From: an uncultured Bacilli bacterium | GTDB lineage: Bacteria > Bacillota_I > Bacilli_A > RF39 > UBA660 | Length of the DNA stretch: 56,894 nucleotides | Assembly (NCBI GenBank): GCA_934098455.1 | Contig: CAKOOU010000003.1 | Span: 1-56,894, forward strand | Direction: 5' to 3' | The notes under the pieces: model-generated | Databases searched by the model: none | What the model was told of the DNA's origin: nothing | What the model saw: the letters and a program-made list of their open reading frames with translations, nothing else | Position numbers and translations under genes: made by a program | Shown here: in pieces, positions 40,431-48,379 of the stretch | Position numbering within the stretch: position 1 is the stretch's first letter | How the letters are laid out: every line of letters begins with the position of its first letter

Positions 40431-43312
40431 TTAGTAAAAAAAATAAATTAATAGTATTTATTGTTTTTGTTGTACTTATTGTATTAAGTGTATTTTTTGT
40501 AAGTAAAAGAGAAAATAATGTTAAAAGTAATACTAGTGATAGTAAAAAGTATTTAGTATCTTATAATGGTGGAAGAAAGACTGAAACTTGTAATAAATAT
40601 TTTGATAATATTGAAACTAAATTTTATAAATATAGTGAAGTTGATGAAGGATACCCTTTGTTTATTTATAATCATTGTGCTTGGAATATTAGTGATTTAG
40701 TTAGTGATGGTGAAGTAAGTGAAACTAACAAAAAAGAGGCTTGTGATGTATATAAGGAATATGTTAATGATAAAAGAATAAGTGATAATGATGAAGTGTG
40801 GAAATATAATACAATTTGTGAAAAATATTTTGAAAAACCAGAAGATAAATTATATGTTTCATATTATGACCCTTATGATAAAAAAAATAAAACTTGTGAA
40901 GAACTTAAAGTTTCAATTGAAAATGATTTTGTAAAATATAAATGGATTTATGATAGTGTTTATTTATCTAAAATGAAATGTCCTGATATTGATGGTTCTA
41001 AAAAATATGATGTTGTTTCAACTAGTTTTGATGCAACTGGGTCTTATGGCATGAATTGTAATATTAATGGTGTAGAGTATGCAACTGAGACTAATGTTTG
41101 TTCTTATAATTTAAAAAGAGATAATAGTGGTAATATAAGTGGTACAATTAATTTACCTGATTCGACTTCTGGAAATGATGGTAATGGTATTATACAAAGT
41201 GGTACTTATAAGAAATTTATAGGTTGGAGTAGCAACAAAAATTGTAGTTCAATTGATATTAGTCAAGAAGATATAAAAAATGGTAAAAAAACAATTAATG
41301 TTGATAATAGCAATTATGTTTCAAGATATTATGCTTGTTTTGATAATACAGTAAGTGATAATACTTTAGATGATGGTACGATTGATAATTTAACAAAAGT
41401 ATATAATAATTGTGATCCAGCTGGAGATTATGATGCTACTTTAACTAGTAGTGTAAGAATATCTGATACTTATACTACTAATAATAGTAATTCTGATGAA
41501 AGTGTAAGTGGGGTAAATAGTGGGAAAAGTTATACAATAAATAAATATTGTAGTATGAAATGTACTGAAACATTTGAATATACTTATCCTGCTATATTTG
41601 AAACTGTAAAATCTGGTACTTATTTTGAACTTCTTTATACACCTCAGGTTAATGCTACTTATACATGTAAGGAAAAATTTAATTATGATTCATGGAATCA
41701 AGATTATATGAGTGCTATTGAAAATGAAAAGAAAGCTTATGTTGATTATAAGAATATTGAAGGAATAAATGCAATTACTGGAGGTACAACTTCAACTGAA
41801 GTTTGTTACAGTGAAACAACATATTATTCATGTGGTAGACATGGTGCAAGATGTAGCAGTACAACTAATTACTATTACACATATTTGACAATTGATTTAT
41901 ATTCTTATTCAGATGGAGAAATTAGTACTAATTCTAAAACTGGTAAGTATTGTTCTCATAAGAAAGAGACTATCGATGATGGTAAAAAAGATTTATTAAG
42001 TAAAGCGTCAAGATATTCTACAGATAATGATTCAAAAACTTTAGATAGTTATGGTAATAAAAATAAAGATGGTATTGCTAAATATTTAGATACAACTAAA
42101 AATAATTGGGAAAATATGCAGAATAATAGAAAAAAAATAGAAAAAATGAATAATGAAGTTTGTTATACTGTGTTAGATAAAGACAAGATACAAAGTGAAA
42201 ATTATTATAGTGTTAATCCAAAAATTAAATTAGAATATGATGCAGATAAGACTATAAATAAATTAGATTCTAATGCTAGAAATGTTTTATTAAAGTCTAC
42301 TAAATATTATGATGAAGATACTGGTTCTTATAGTGAAAATAATAATTATAAAAAAATAGATAGCAAGACAAATTATCAAATTAATTATTTAGATAAAACA
42401 GATAGTTTTAATGCTTATAATTATGGTAATGATAAAACAATTTATAGAACTAAAAAAATGAATTTTAATTTTGATACAGAGTATAATTATTATACTGAAT
42501 TTTATACTGGTGCTATATATAATAGTGAAAAGAAGAATACTATTAAGTTAGGTAATGTTTTTCCTATTACTTTAAGTAGTAGTGGGAAGAAAAATATATC
42601 TTTTGAAATAGAAAAAGATGATATAACTAGTGCTGTTAAAAAAGAATTAGATAGTAAAGATACTAAGTATACATGTACTTATAATGTTAGTAATGATGCT
42701 GTTATTTTAGATAAAAGTACTAAAAATAATAGTGATGATGACAAAAAATATAAAACTTCATTTTTTGTAAGACCTATTGCCGTTAATGATGTTGACCCTA
42801 ATAATAGATTAGATAGTGGTTTGTTAGGTGCTAATTGGGCTAGTAGAAAAGGTCAATTATTAATAAAAATTATTGAAAATAAATCTAAAGGAAATAATAC
42901 TTATAATCCAGATAATTTAGAATATTCATTTACTTTAAATGCTGAGTCATTAGATAAAATAAGAGATTATAATAAGAATCATAAATATGATGAAAAAATT
43001 GATACTTATTTTGAATGTAATGGACTAGGTATGGAATGTAAAAGTAAGTTTTTAAATGAATTATTAAAAGGTACATATGGTAATGTAAATGGAAGTATTA
43101 GCAATGGTAGAAATGCTAGAAAATACTATATTGGTGGTAAATGGTATAGTACTGATTCATTATTATCAAGTAAAGATTTTGTAGAGGTTTCTAGTGGTAC
43201 TAAACATAGTAAGAGTGAAGTATATGGTGTTTGTAATTCATCTTGCAAAGATGATGATAGTGCTTGTTATGAGTGTTTATATAAAAAAGTTAATGAGGGA
43301 GTATTACCATGA
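40427..43312 (+). CDS. Large extracellular protein of the Tad-like cluster
   Basis: A 961-residue protein with a short basic N-terminus and one membrane helix (about 7-25), then a very large outside part rich in Asn, Ser, Tyr and Lys with more than 25 cysteines, so disulfide-bonded domains are likely. GTYKKFIGWSSNKNC resembles a Listeria-Bacteroides-type repeat. The start is TTG 40427 after a strong gaggtga. It overlaps both neighbours, so the cluster is tightly coupled. No homologue comes to mind; perhaps a structural or tip protein. Confidence 0.75.
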   Translation: MISKKNKLIVFIVFVVLIVLSVFFVSKRENNVKSNTSDSKKYLVSYNGGRKTETCNKYFDNIETKFYKYSEVDEGYPLFIYNHCAWNISDLVSDGEVSETNKKEACDVYKEYVNDKRISDNDEVWKYNTICEKYFEKPEDKLYVSYYDPYDKKNKTCEELKVSIENDFVKYKWIYDSVYLSKMKCPDIDGSKKYDVVSTSFDATGSYGMNCNINGVEYATETNVCSYNLKRDNSGNISGTINLPDSTSGNDGNGIIQSGTYKKFIGWSSNKNCSSIDISQEDIKNGKKTINVDNSNYVSRYYACFDNTVSDNTLDDGTIDNLTKVYNNCDPAGDYDATLTSSVRISDTYTTNNSNSDESVSGVNSGKSYTINKYCSMKCTETFEYTYPAIFETVKSGTYFELLYTPQVNATYTCKEKFNYDSWNQDYMSAIENEKKAYVDYKNIEGINAITGGTTSTEVCYSETTYYSCGRHGARCSSTTNYYYTYLTIDLYSYSDGEISTNSKTGKYCSHKKETIDDGKKDLLSKASRYSTDNDSKTLDSYGNKNKDGIAKYLDTTKNNWENMQNNRKKIEKMNNEVCYTVLDKDKIQSENYYSVNPKIKLEYDADKTINKLDSNARNVLLKSTKYYDEDTGSYSENNNYKKIDSKTNYQINYLDKTDSFNAYNYGNDKTIYRTKKMNFNFDTEYNYYTEFYTGAIYNSEKKNTIKLGNVFPITLSSSGKKNISFEIEKDDITSAVKKELDSKDTKYTCTYNVSNDAVILDKSTKNNSDDDKKYKTSFFVRPIAVNDVDPNNRLDSGLLGANWASRKGQLLIKIIENKSKGNNTYNPDNLEYSFTLNAESLDKIRDYNKNHKYDEKIDTYFECNGLGMECKSKFLNELLKGTYGNVNGSISNGRNARKYYIGGKWYSTDSLLSSKDFVEVSSGTKHSKSEVYGVCNSSCKDDDSACYECLYKKVNEGVLP

Positions 43313-44454
43313 AAGAGTCGATGTGGGGATATTATTTAATTTTACTTGGAATAATGGTTAGTACTGTAATGATTTTAATGTCTAATATGGTTACTACGAA
43401 TCAACAAGATTATTATTTGTTAAAAGAAGTGACAAATGCTTCTATGCATGATTCTATTGATTGGAGTTATTACAAGAAGTATGGAGAAATGAGAATTAAT
43501 ACAGAGAAGTTTGTTGAAGTATTTGTACGTAGATTTAGTGAATCTGTATCTAAAACAAATACATATAAAATAGATGTTTATTCTGTATACGAAAATCCAC
43601 CTAGTGTTAGTATTAGAGTGACTAGTAATACTGGAGATTTTCATATAGCAGGTGATGCTACTAATGTAGATGTTATTAATTCATATGATGCAATATTAGA
43701 ATCTAATAATAATATTTTTAGTGATGATTGTACAGGTGATGGTTGTTCTAATGATAGTGCATTTGTCTTTTATTCTTTACCTTATGAAACATGTACTAGT
43801 AAAAATCAGTATATAAAAGAATATGATAAAGATGGTAAAGTTGTTGAAGAAAATAGTTATTGTAAGATTGCTAATAAAGTTCCATTAGCGTTTAGTGAGG
43901 AATCTGATGTTATAAAAATAATTAAAGAAAAAGTTAATAAATATTATGAAACTATGGGACAAAGTAAAAGATTTGATATTAATAGAGTAAAGATATCTGA
44001 TGTACATTTTTTAAATGTAATGAATAGTAAAAATGATATAGAAAAATATAAAACTAATTTTACTAATGTTTATAATTATATTCCTAATACTTCTGATATA
44101 TTAGAAGTTTGGAATAGTAGTTTAGGATATGATAATTCTAATTATTTAGCAAAAAATGTTAAGAATGTTAGAATTAGTGTTGTAGATGGTGATAATAATA
44201 AAAAGTATTTAGCTTTTGGATTAGATTTTAATTGTAATGGTGTTAAAACTTATGGTGATAATGATGGTGTTAGTCAATATAGAGCTAAATATACTGGTAA
44301 TGATTATAGGAATAGTAGTCAAAATTATATAACTAATGAATATTATAATTCTTTGAGTGAAGAACAAAAGAAGAGTTATGAATGGACACCTTACTATAAT
44401 GCTTGTTTAGTTGGTATTAAATATAAAATTGATTTTTATTACGATTATGACTAG
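43309..44454 (+). CDS. TadE-like/DUF5411-like pseudopilin-type protein
   Basis: A 381-residue protein with an N-terminal membrane helix (MWGYYLILLGIMVSTVMILMSNM), then DYYLLKEVTNASMHDSIDW, and a long extracellular domain. A single N-terminal helix followed by an EVT-x-A-S-x-x-D-S-I-D stretch is the layout of TadE/TadF and of DUF5411 proteins. It overlaps the upstream gene by 4 bases (ATGA). It probably sits in the secretion machine as a minor pseudopilin. Confidence 0.65.
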   Translation: MKESMWGYYLILLGIMVSTVMILMSNMVTTNQQDYYLLKEVTNASMHDSIDWSYYKKYGEMRINTEKFVEVFVRRFSESVSKTNTYKIDVYSVYENPPSVSIRVTSNTGDFHIAGDATNVDVINSYDAILESNNNIFSDDCTGDGCSNDSAFVFYSLPYETCTSKNQYIKEYDKDGKVVEENSYCKIANKVPLAFSEESDVIKIIKEKVNKYYETMGQSKRFDINRVKISDVHFLNVMNSKNDIEKYKTNFTNVYNYIPNTSDILEVWNSSLGYDNSNYLAKNVKNVRISVVDGDNNKKYLAFGLDFNCNGVKTYGDNDGVSQYRAKYTGNDYRNSSQNYITNEYYNSLSEEQKKSYEWTPYYNACLVGIKYKIDFYYDYD

Positions 44455-44507
44455 AAATTAGAGATAAAATATAGTATTATTATGGTATATAATATAGGAG
44501 GAATAAG

Positions 44508-45353
44508 ATGGGAAATATAATGTTAAAATTAAAAAGATTTTTAGGAAATAAGAATACTGTGACTGTACTTTGTGTACTTGCTGGTGTTGGAGTGTTATTA
44601 TTTGGATATAATTATAGAGTTAAACAAGCGGTTCAACCTGTAAATGTTCCTTATGCACTTAAACGTATGGAACCTAAAAGTAAGGTAGAAGCTGATAATG
44701 TTGGACTTATTAAAGTTAGTGGAGCTTTTGTAGAACAAACACAAGATTTAGTTACAAGTAAACAATATATAATGGCAAATGAATGGTATGTTAATTATGA
44801 TACTGTTATACCAGAAGGTGGTTTGTTTTATAAATCACAATTAGTTAAAAAAGAAGATATTCCTGATACTGCTTTTGATGATATAGATGAAGGTGCTACT
44901 ATATTTAGTTTAAGTGTAAATAGTCATAGTACTTATGGTAATTCTATTATGCCTGGTAATTTTATAGATTTATATTTAAAAGCAACTGATGATAATGGTA
45001 AAGTTATTTTTGGTAAATTTATAGAAAGTATTAAAGTATTATCTGTTAGAGATTCAAGTGGTAATGATGTTTTCTCTGATAGTCAAGCTGAAAAGAGTAG
45101 TAGTGAATTATTATTTGCTGTTAAAGATAATTTATTTATGTTATTAAGTGAAGCAAGTTTCGTTGGTGGGATTGAAATAGTACCAGTACCTAGAAATGCT
45201 GCATATAGAAATGAAGGAGATACTGAAAATGGTACTCAAGTTTCTAAACAAGAATTAGTTGATTTTATACTTGCTAAAGTTTCTGAATTAAGTGATGAAG
45301 TTGATTTGAATACTACTATGAATGATTTGAATACAAATAATAATGGAAACTAG
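44508..45353 (+). CDS. CpaB/RcpC-like SAF-domain protein
   Basis: A 281-residue protein with one N-terminal membrane helix (about 18-33) and an outside part that has a SAF-like domain: VDNVGLIKVSGAFVEQTQDLV, then GGLFYKSQLVKKEDIPD. A second beta-rich domain has FSLSVNSHSTYGNSIMPGNFIDLYLKA, typical of CpaB (PGDRVDV-like). CpaB proteins are periplasmic or wall-side parts of Tad pilus machines. The Shine-Dalgarno aggagg is strong. Confidence 0.8.
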   Translation: MGNIMLKLKRFLGNKNTVTVLCVLAGVGVLLFGYNYRVKQAVQPVNVPYALKRMEPKSKVEADNVGLIKVSGAFVEQTQDLVTSKQYIMANEWYVNYDTVIPEGGLFYKSQLVKKEDIPDTAFDDIDEGATIFSLSVNSHSTYGNSIMPGNFIDLYLKATDDNGKVIFGKFIESIKVLSVRDSSGNDVFSDSQAEKSSSELLFAVKDNLFMLLSEASFVGGIEIVPVPRNAAYRNEGDTENGTQVSKQELVDFILAKVSELSDEVDLNTTMNDLNTNNNGN

Positions 45354-45361
45354 GTGAAAGT

Positions 45362-46444
45362 ATGAATGATCAAATTTTTTCACAATTAGATTTTGGACCT
45401 TTAAAAGAATTTTTAGAGACTGATGATATAACAGATATTTCATATAGTAATGGTGGTCAAGTATGGCTTAAATCACTTACTAAAGGTATATATCAAGTTG
45501 ATAGACCTGAAATAAATAATGCAATGATGGAAAAATTGGCTTTTCAATGTTCTAATGTAATGGGGAAGACATTTAATATGGCTTCTCCGTTCTTAGACGC
45601 TGAGAGTGCAGAATTACGTATGAATTTTATACATGAATCTATTAGTACTAATGGTATTGCATGTGTTATACGTAAAACACCTGCTAAGATAAGACTTAAT
45701 AAAGATAAATTAATAAATGAAAGATATACTACTGTTGAAATACATGATTTTTTAATTAAATGTGTTGAAGGACATTGTAATATTATAGTTAGTGGAGAAA
45801 CTGGTAGTGGTAAAACAGAACTTGTTAAATATTTAGCTAGTTATACTAAAGAAAATGAAAAAATTATTACAATAGAAGATACTTTGGAATTACACTTAGA
45901 TAAAATTTTTCCACATAGAGATATAGTTGCTGTTAAAACAAATAATATTGCTAGTTATAGTGATGTTTTAGTTAGTTGTATGAGACAGAATCCTAAATGG
46001 ATTTTATTATCTGAAGTACGTAGTGCAGAAGCTGTACTTGCTGTACGTAATAGTATTTCTTCAGGACATAATATTTTATCTACTATTCATAGTGATAAAG
46101 CAAGTAGTATTCCTATGCGTATGTATAGTTTGATGGAAAGTAGTCAAGATATAGATCAATTTTTAGCAAGTATACATAGATATGTACAAATAGGTGTATA
46201 TGTAAAGGGTTATTTTAGTAAAGAATTAAATAGATTTCAAAGAGAAATATTTGAAGTGTGTGAATTTTATGTTAATGAAAAAAATCATGCTAAGAAAAAT
46301 ATTATTTATAAGAAATTTATGAATGGTAAATATCAAATACAAAATCCTACTAAATATCTTTTAGATTATTTAAGTATACAAGGTGTTGTACTTCCTGATG
46401 ATACATTTAGATTAGGTAGTGTTAATAAAGGAGAAGAAGATTAG
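45362..46444 (+). CDS. CpaF/TadA-like secretion ATPase
   Basis: A 360-residue type II/IV secretion ATPase. The N-terminal domain ends near residue 125; Walker A is SGETGSGKTE (G145-T152); the Asp box ITIEDTLEL and Walker B SCMRQNPKWILLSEVRSAEA follow, and the His box is ILSTIHSDKASSIP. This is the CpaF/TadA/VirB11 pattern that powers Tad pilus assembly from the cytoplasm. It lies 8 bases after the cpaB-like gene. The N-terminal region typical of longer TadA proteins is short. Confidence 0.93.
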   Translation: MNDQIFSQLDFGPLKEFLETDDITDISYSNGGQVWLKSLTKGIYQVDRPEINNAMMEKLAFQCSNVMGKTFNMASPFLDAESAELRMNFIHESISTNGIACVIRKTPAKIRLNKDKLINERYTTVEIHDFLIKCVEGHCNIIVSGETGSGKTELVKYLASYTKENEKIITIEDTLELHLDKIFPHRDIVAVKTNNIASYSDVLVSCMRQNPKWILLSEVRSAEAVLAVRNSISSGHNILSTIHSDKASSIPMRMYSLMESSQDIDQFLASIHRYVQIGVYVKGYFSKELNRFQREIFEVCEFYVNEKNHAKKNIIYKKFMNGKYQIQNPTKYLLDYLSIQGVVLPDDTFRLGSVNKGEED

Positions 46445-46461
46445 AAGGGTGGTTATAATTA

Positions 46462-47358
46462 ATGTTAGAAAGTATTTTAATTATAGTCATAACTATTTTT
46501 GTACTAATAACTAGATTTGGTAAAAATGATAGTGTAGGAGATAGTGTTAAAAGTGGTTATAAGAAATTAGTATCTAAAATAATGCCTTATAACTATGAAG
46601 ATGTAAAGTTAAAAGCAAAAGAATTAGGTCAAACTTTTGATGCTAAACAATATACATTAGAATTTGTATTATTTCTAGTTGGTGGTGGTGGAGTTGCATT
46701 CTTATATTTTAGAAGTTTAACTTGGGCTATTATATATGGTTTAGTTGCTACTAGTTTTATTCCATACTTAACTGTTTTAAAATATAAAAGAGTTTATAGT
46801 GAATATTTATTTGAATGTATACAAACATATTGTACTAATGTAATTATGGAATTTAATACTACACAATCATTTGTTAAATCACTTGAAGGTGTTGTTGAAA
46901 GTGGAATACTTGAAGAACCTGTATTAAGTGATGTAAAACATATGATAGATATGTCTTATAAAAATGGTACTATTGATGAAAGTATTAAATGGTTTAACGA
47001 AAAATATCCATATTATATGGTAAAGAATATGCATCAATTATTTTTACAAATAACTAATGAAGGTGCTAAAGATAGTGGTGAGAGTTTAGAAAATATGATG
47101 CTTGATATAGATGCTTTAGTTGAAGGTGTATATAGAGATAAAATGGATAGAAAAACATTTTATACTAAATTTTTAACATTTGGTTTAGCATTATATTTAT
47201 TAGTTATGTTGATACAATTTTTATTAGGTGGTTCTAATTATTTGAATATGTTAAATAAATGGTATGTTCAAATAATATTACATTTGATAATTATACTTAA
47301 CTCTTTCTTCTTACTTAAGGGAATTAAGTTTTATAATGAAGATACGGGGGTTGAATAA
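46462..47358 (+). CDS. TadB-like inner-membrane platform protein
   Basis: A 298-residue protein with membrane helices at about 1-15, 68-100 and two near the C-terminus, and a cytoplasmic T2SF/GspF-type domain (YLFECIQTYCTNVIMEFNTTQSFVKSLEGV...NMMLDIDALVEG). TadB and TadC form the membrane platform on which CpaF works. It follows cpaF by 17 bases and precedes the TadC-like gene by 2. Confidence 0.82.
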   Translation: MLESILIIVITIFVLITRFGKNDSVGDSVKSGYKKLVSKIMPYNYEDVKLKAKELGQTFDAKQYTLEFVLFLVGGGGVAFLYFRSLTWAIIYGLVATSFIPYLTVLKYKRVYSEYLFECIQTYCTNVIMEFNTTQSFVKSLEGVVESGILEEPVLSDVKHMIDMSYKNGTIDESIKWFNEKYPYYMVKNMHQLFLQITNEGAKDSGESLENMMLDIDALVEGVYRDKMDRKTFYTKFLTFGLALYLLVMLIQFLLGGSNYLNMLNKWYVQIILHLIIILNSFFLLKGIKFYNEDTGVE

Positions 47359-47360
47359 TT

Positions 47361-48143
47361 ATGTTTATAGAAGCTGTTATAATAATTATATTAATATTTA
47401 TTGTCCTTGAAGTAACTGGTAGTATTAGTTTAAATAAATTTGTTAAAGATAATCAAGAATATTTTAAAACATTAAAAGAAAGTGATTATGAGTTTTTACT
47501 TAAAGCAAGATATGGTGATGGAATAGATTCTGATAGATTATTTTCTGCTAGAATAAGAGATGGTGCAATAGTAATGGTACTTTGTATATTCTTATTTATT
47601 AATAATTTAGATTATACTAAAGTTATTGTTTCTATTGTAGCTGGATTTGGAATGTTTAAATTAAGTTATATTAAACTTAAAAATTACTATAAAGCTCATT
47701 TACATGAAATAGATTCTATGCTTCCATATTATTTGAAAAGTTTAGAAATATTAATTCAACATTATACTGTACCTGTTGCAATTGGTAAGAGTATAGAGGA
47801 TGCTCCTAAGATATTTCAAGAGGGATTAAAAGAATTATTACAGAAAATTAATGCAGGTGATTCTAGTATAACTCCATATATGGATTTTGCTAAAGAATAT
47901 CCAGTAAGAGATTCTATGAGAATGATGAGACTTTTATATAGACTAGGTCTTGGAAGCCAAGAGAGAAAACAAGAACAATTACTTCAATTTTCTAGGTCTA
48001 TTTCTAGTTTGCAACAAAAAGCTAGAGAGACTAGGTATAAAAACAGACTTGAAAAAATGGAAAGTAAAACTATGGTTATGTTAGTTTGTACTGGTGTAGG
48101 AGTAATGTTATTATTAATTATTTCAATAATGAATATGTTTTAG
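47361..48143 (+). CDS. TadC-like inner-membrane platform protein
   Basis: A 260-residue protein with an N-terminal membrane helix (about 2-20), two helices near 70-105, a T2SF-type cytoplasmic domain (MLPYYLKSLEILIQHYTVPVAIGKSIEDAPKIF) and a C-terminal helix. Second platform subunit. Last gene of the cluster, with a terminator just after it. No prepilin peptidase or Flp pilin follows. Confidence 0.82.
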   Translation: MFIEAVIIIILIFIVLEVTGSISLNKFVKDNQEYFKTLKESDYEFLLKARYGDGIDSDRLFSARIRDGAIVMVLCIFLFINNLDYTKVIVSIVAGFGMFKLSYIKLKNYYKAHLHEIDSMLPYYLKSLEILIQHYTVPVAIGKSIEDAPKIFQEGLKELLQKINAGDSSITPYMDFAKEYPVRDSMRMMRLLYRLGLGSQERKQEQLLQFSRSISSLQQKARETRYKNRLEKMESKTMVMLVCTGVGVMLLLIISIMNMF

Positions 48144-48167
48144 TAACAAAAATTGTAAAATTTAATA

Positions 48168-48197
48168 AGATGATACAACATTGTACCATCTTTTTTT
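48168..48197 (+). terminator. Terminator of the Tad-like cluster
   Basis: agatgatacaa (48168-48178) and ttgtaccatct (48181-48191), one mismatch, followed by a T run. Confidence 0.8.
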
Positions 48198-48361
48198 ATG
48201 TGTAAATATTATACATTTTATATACAATTGTTTTACATACAGAAATTTAATAATTGTAGGAAAAGGCCTACTGATTTTTTGTATTTGTTAATTATATGAA
48301 AAAAGTTAAAAAAAATGCAAGAAAAAAAAAGGAAAAACAAATTTTTCCATAATAATATATA
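48198..48361 (+). promoter_or_regulatory. Leader region of the thioester adhesin gene
   Basis: Contains the hairpin gtagg-aaaagg-cctac followed by tgatttttt (about 48257-48281), which looks like an attenuator, and ggaaaaa-caaa-tttttcc (about 48332-48349) close to the Shine-Dalgarno. The promoter is not certain. Confidence 0.4.
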
Positions 48362-48379
48362 GTGAAGGGAGAAAATATT

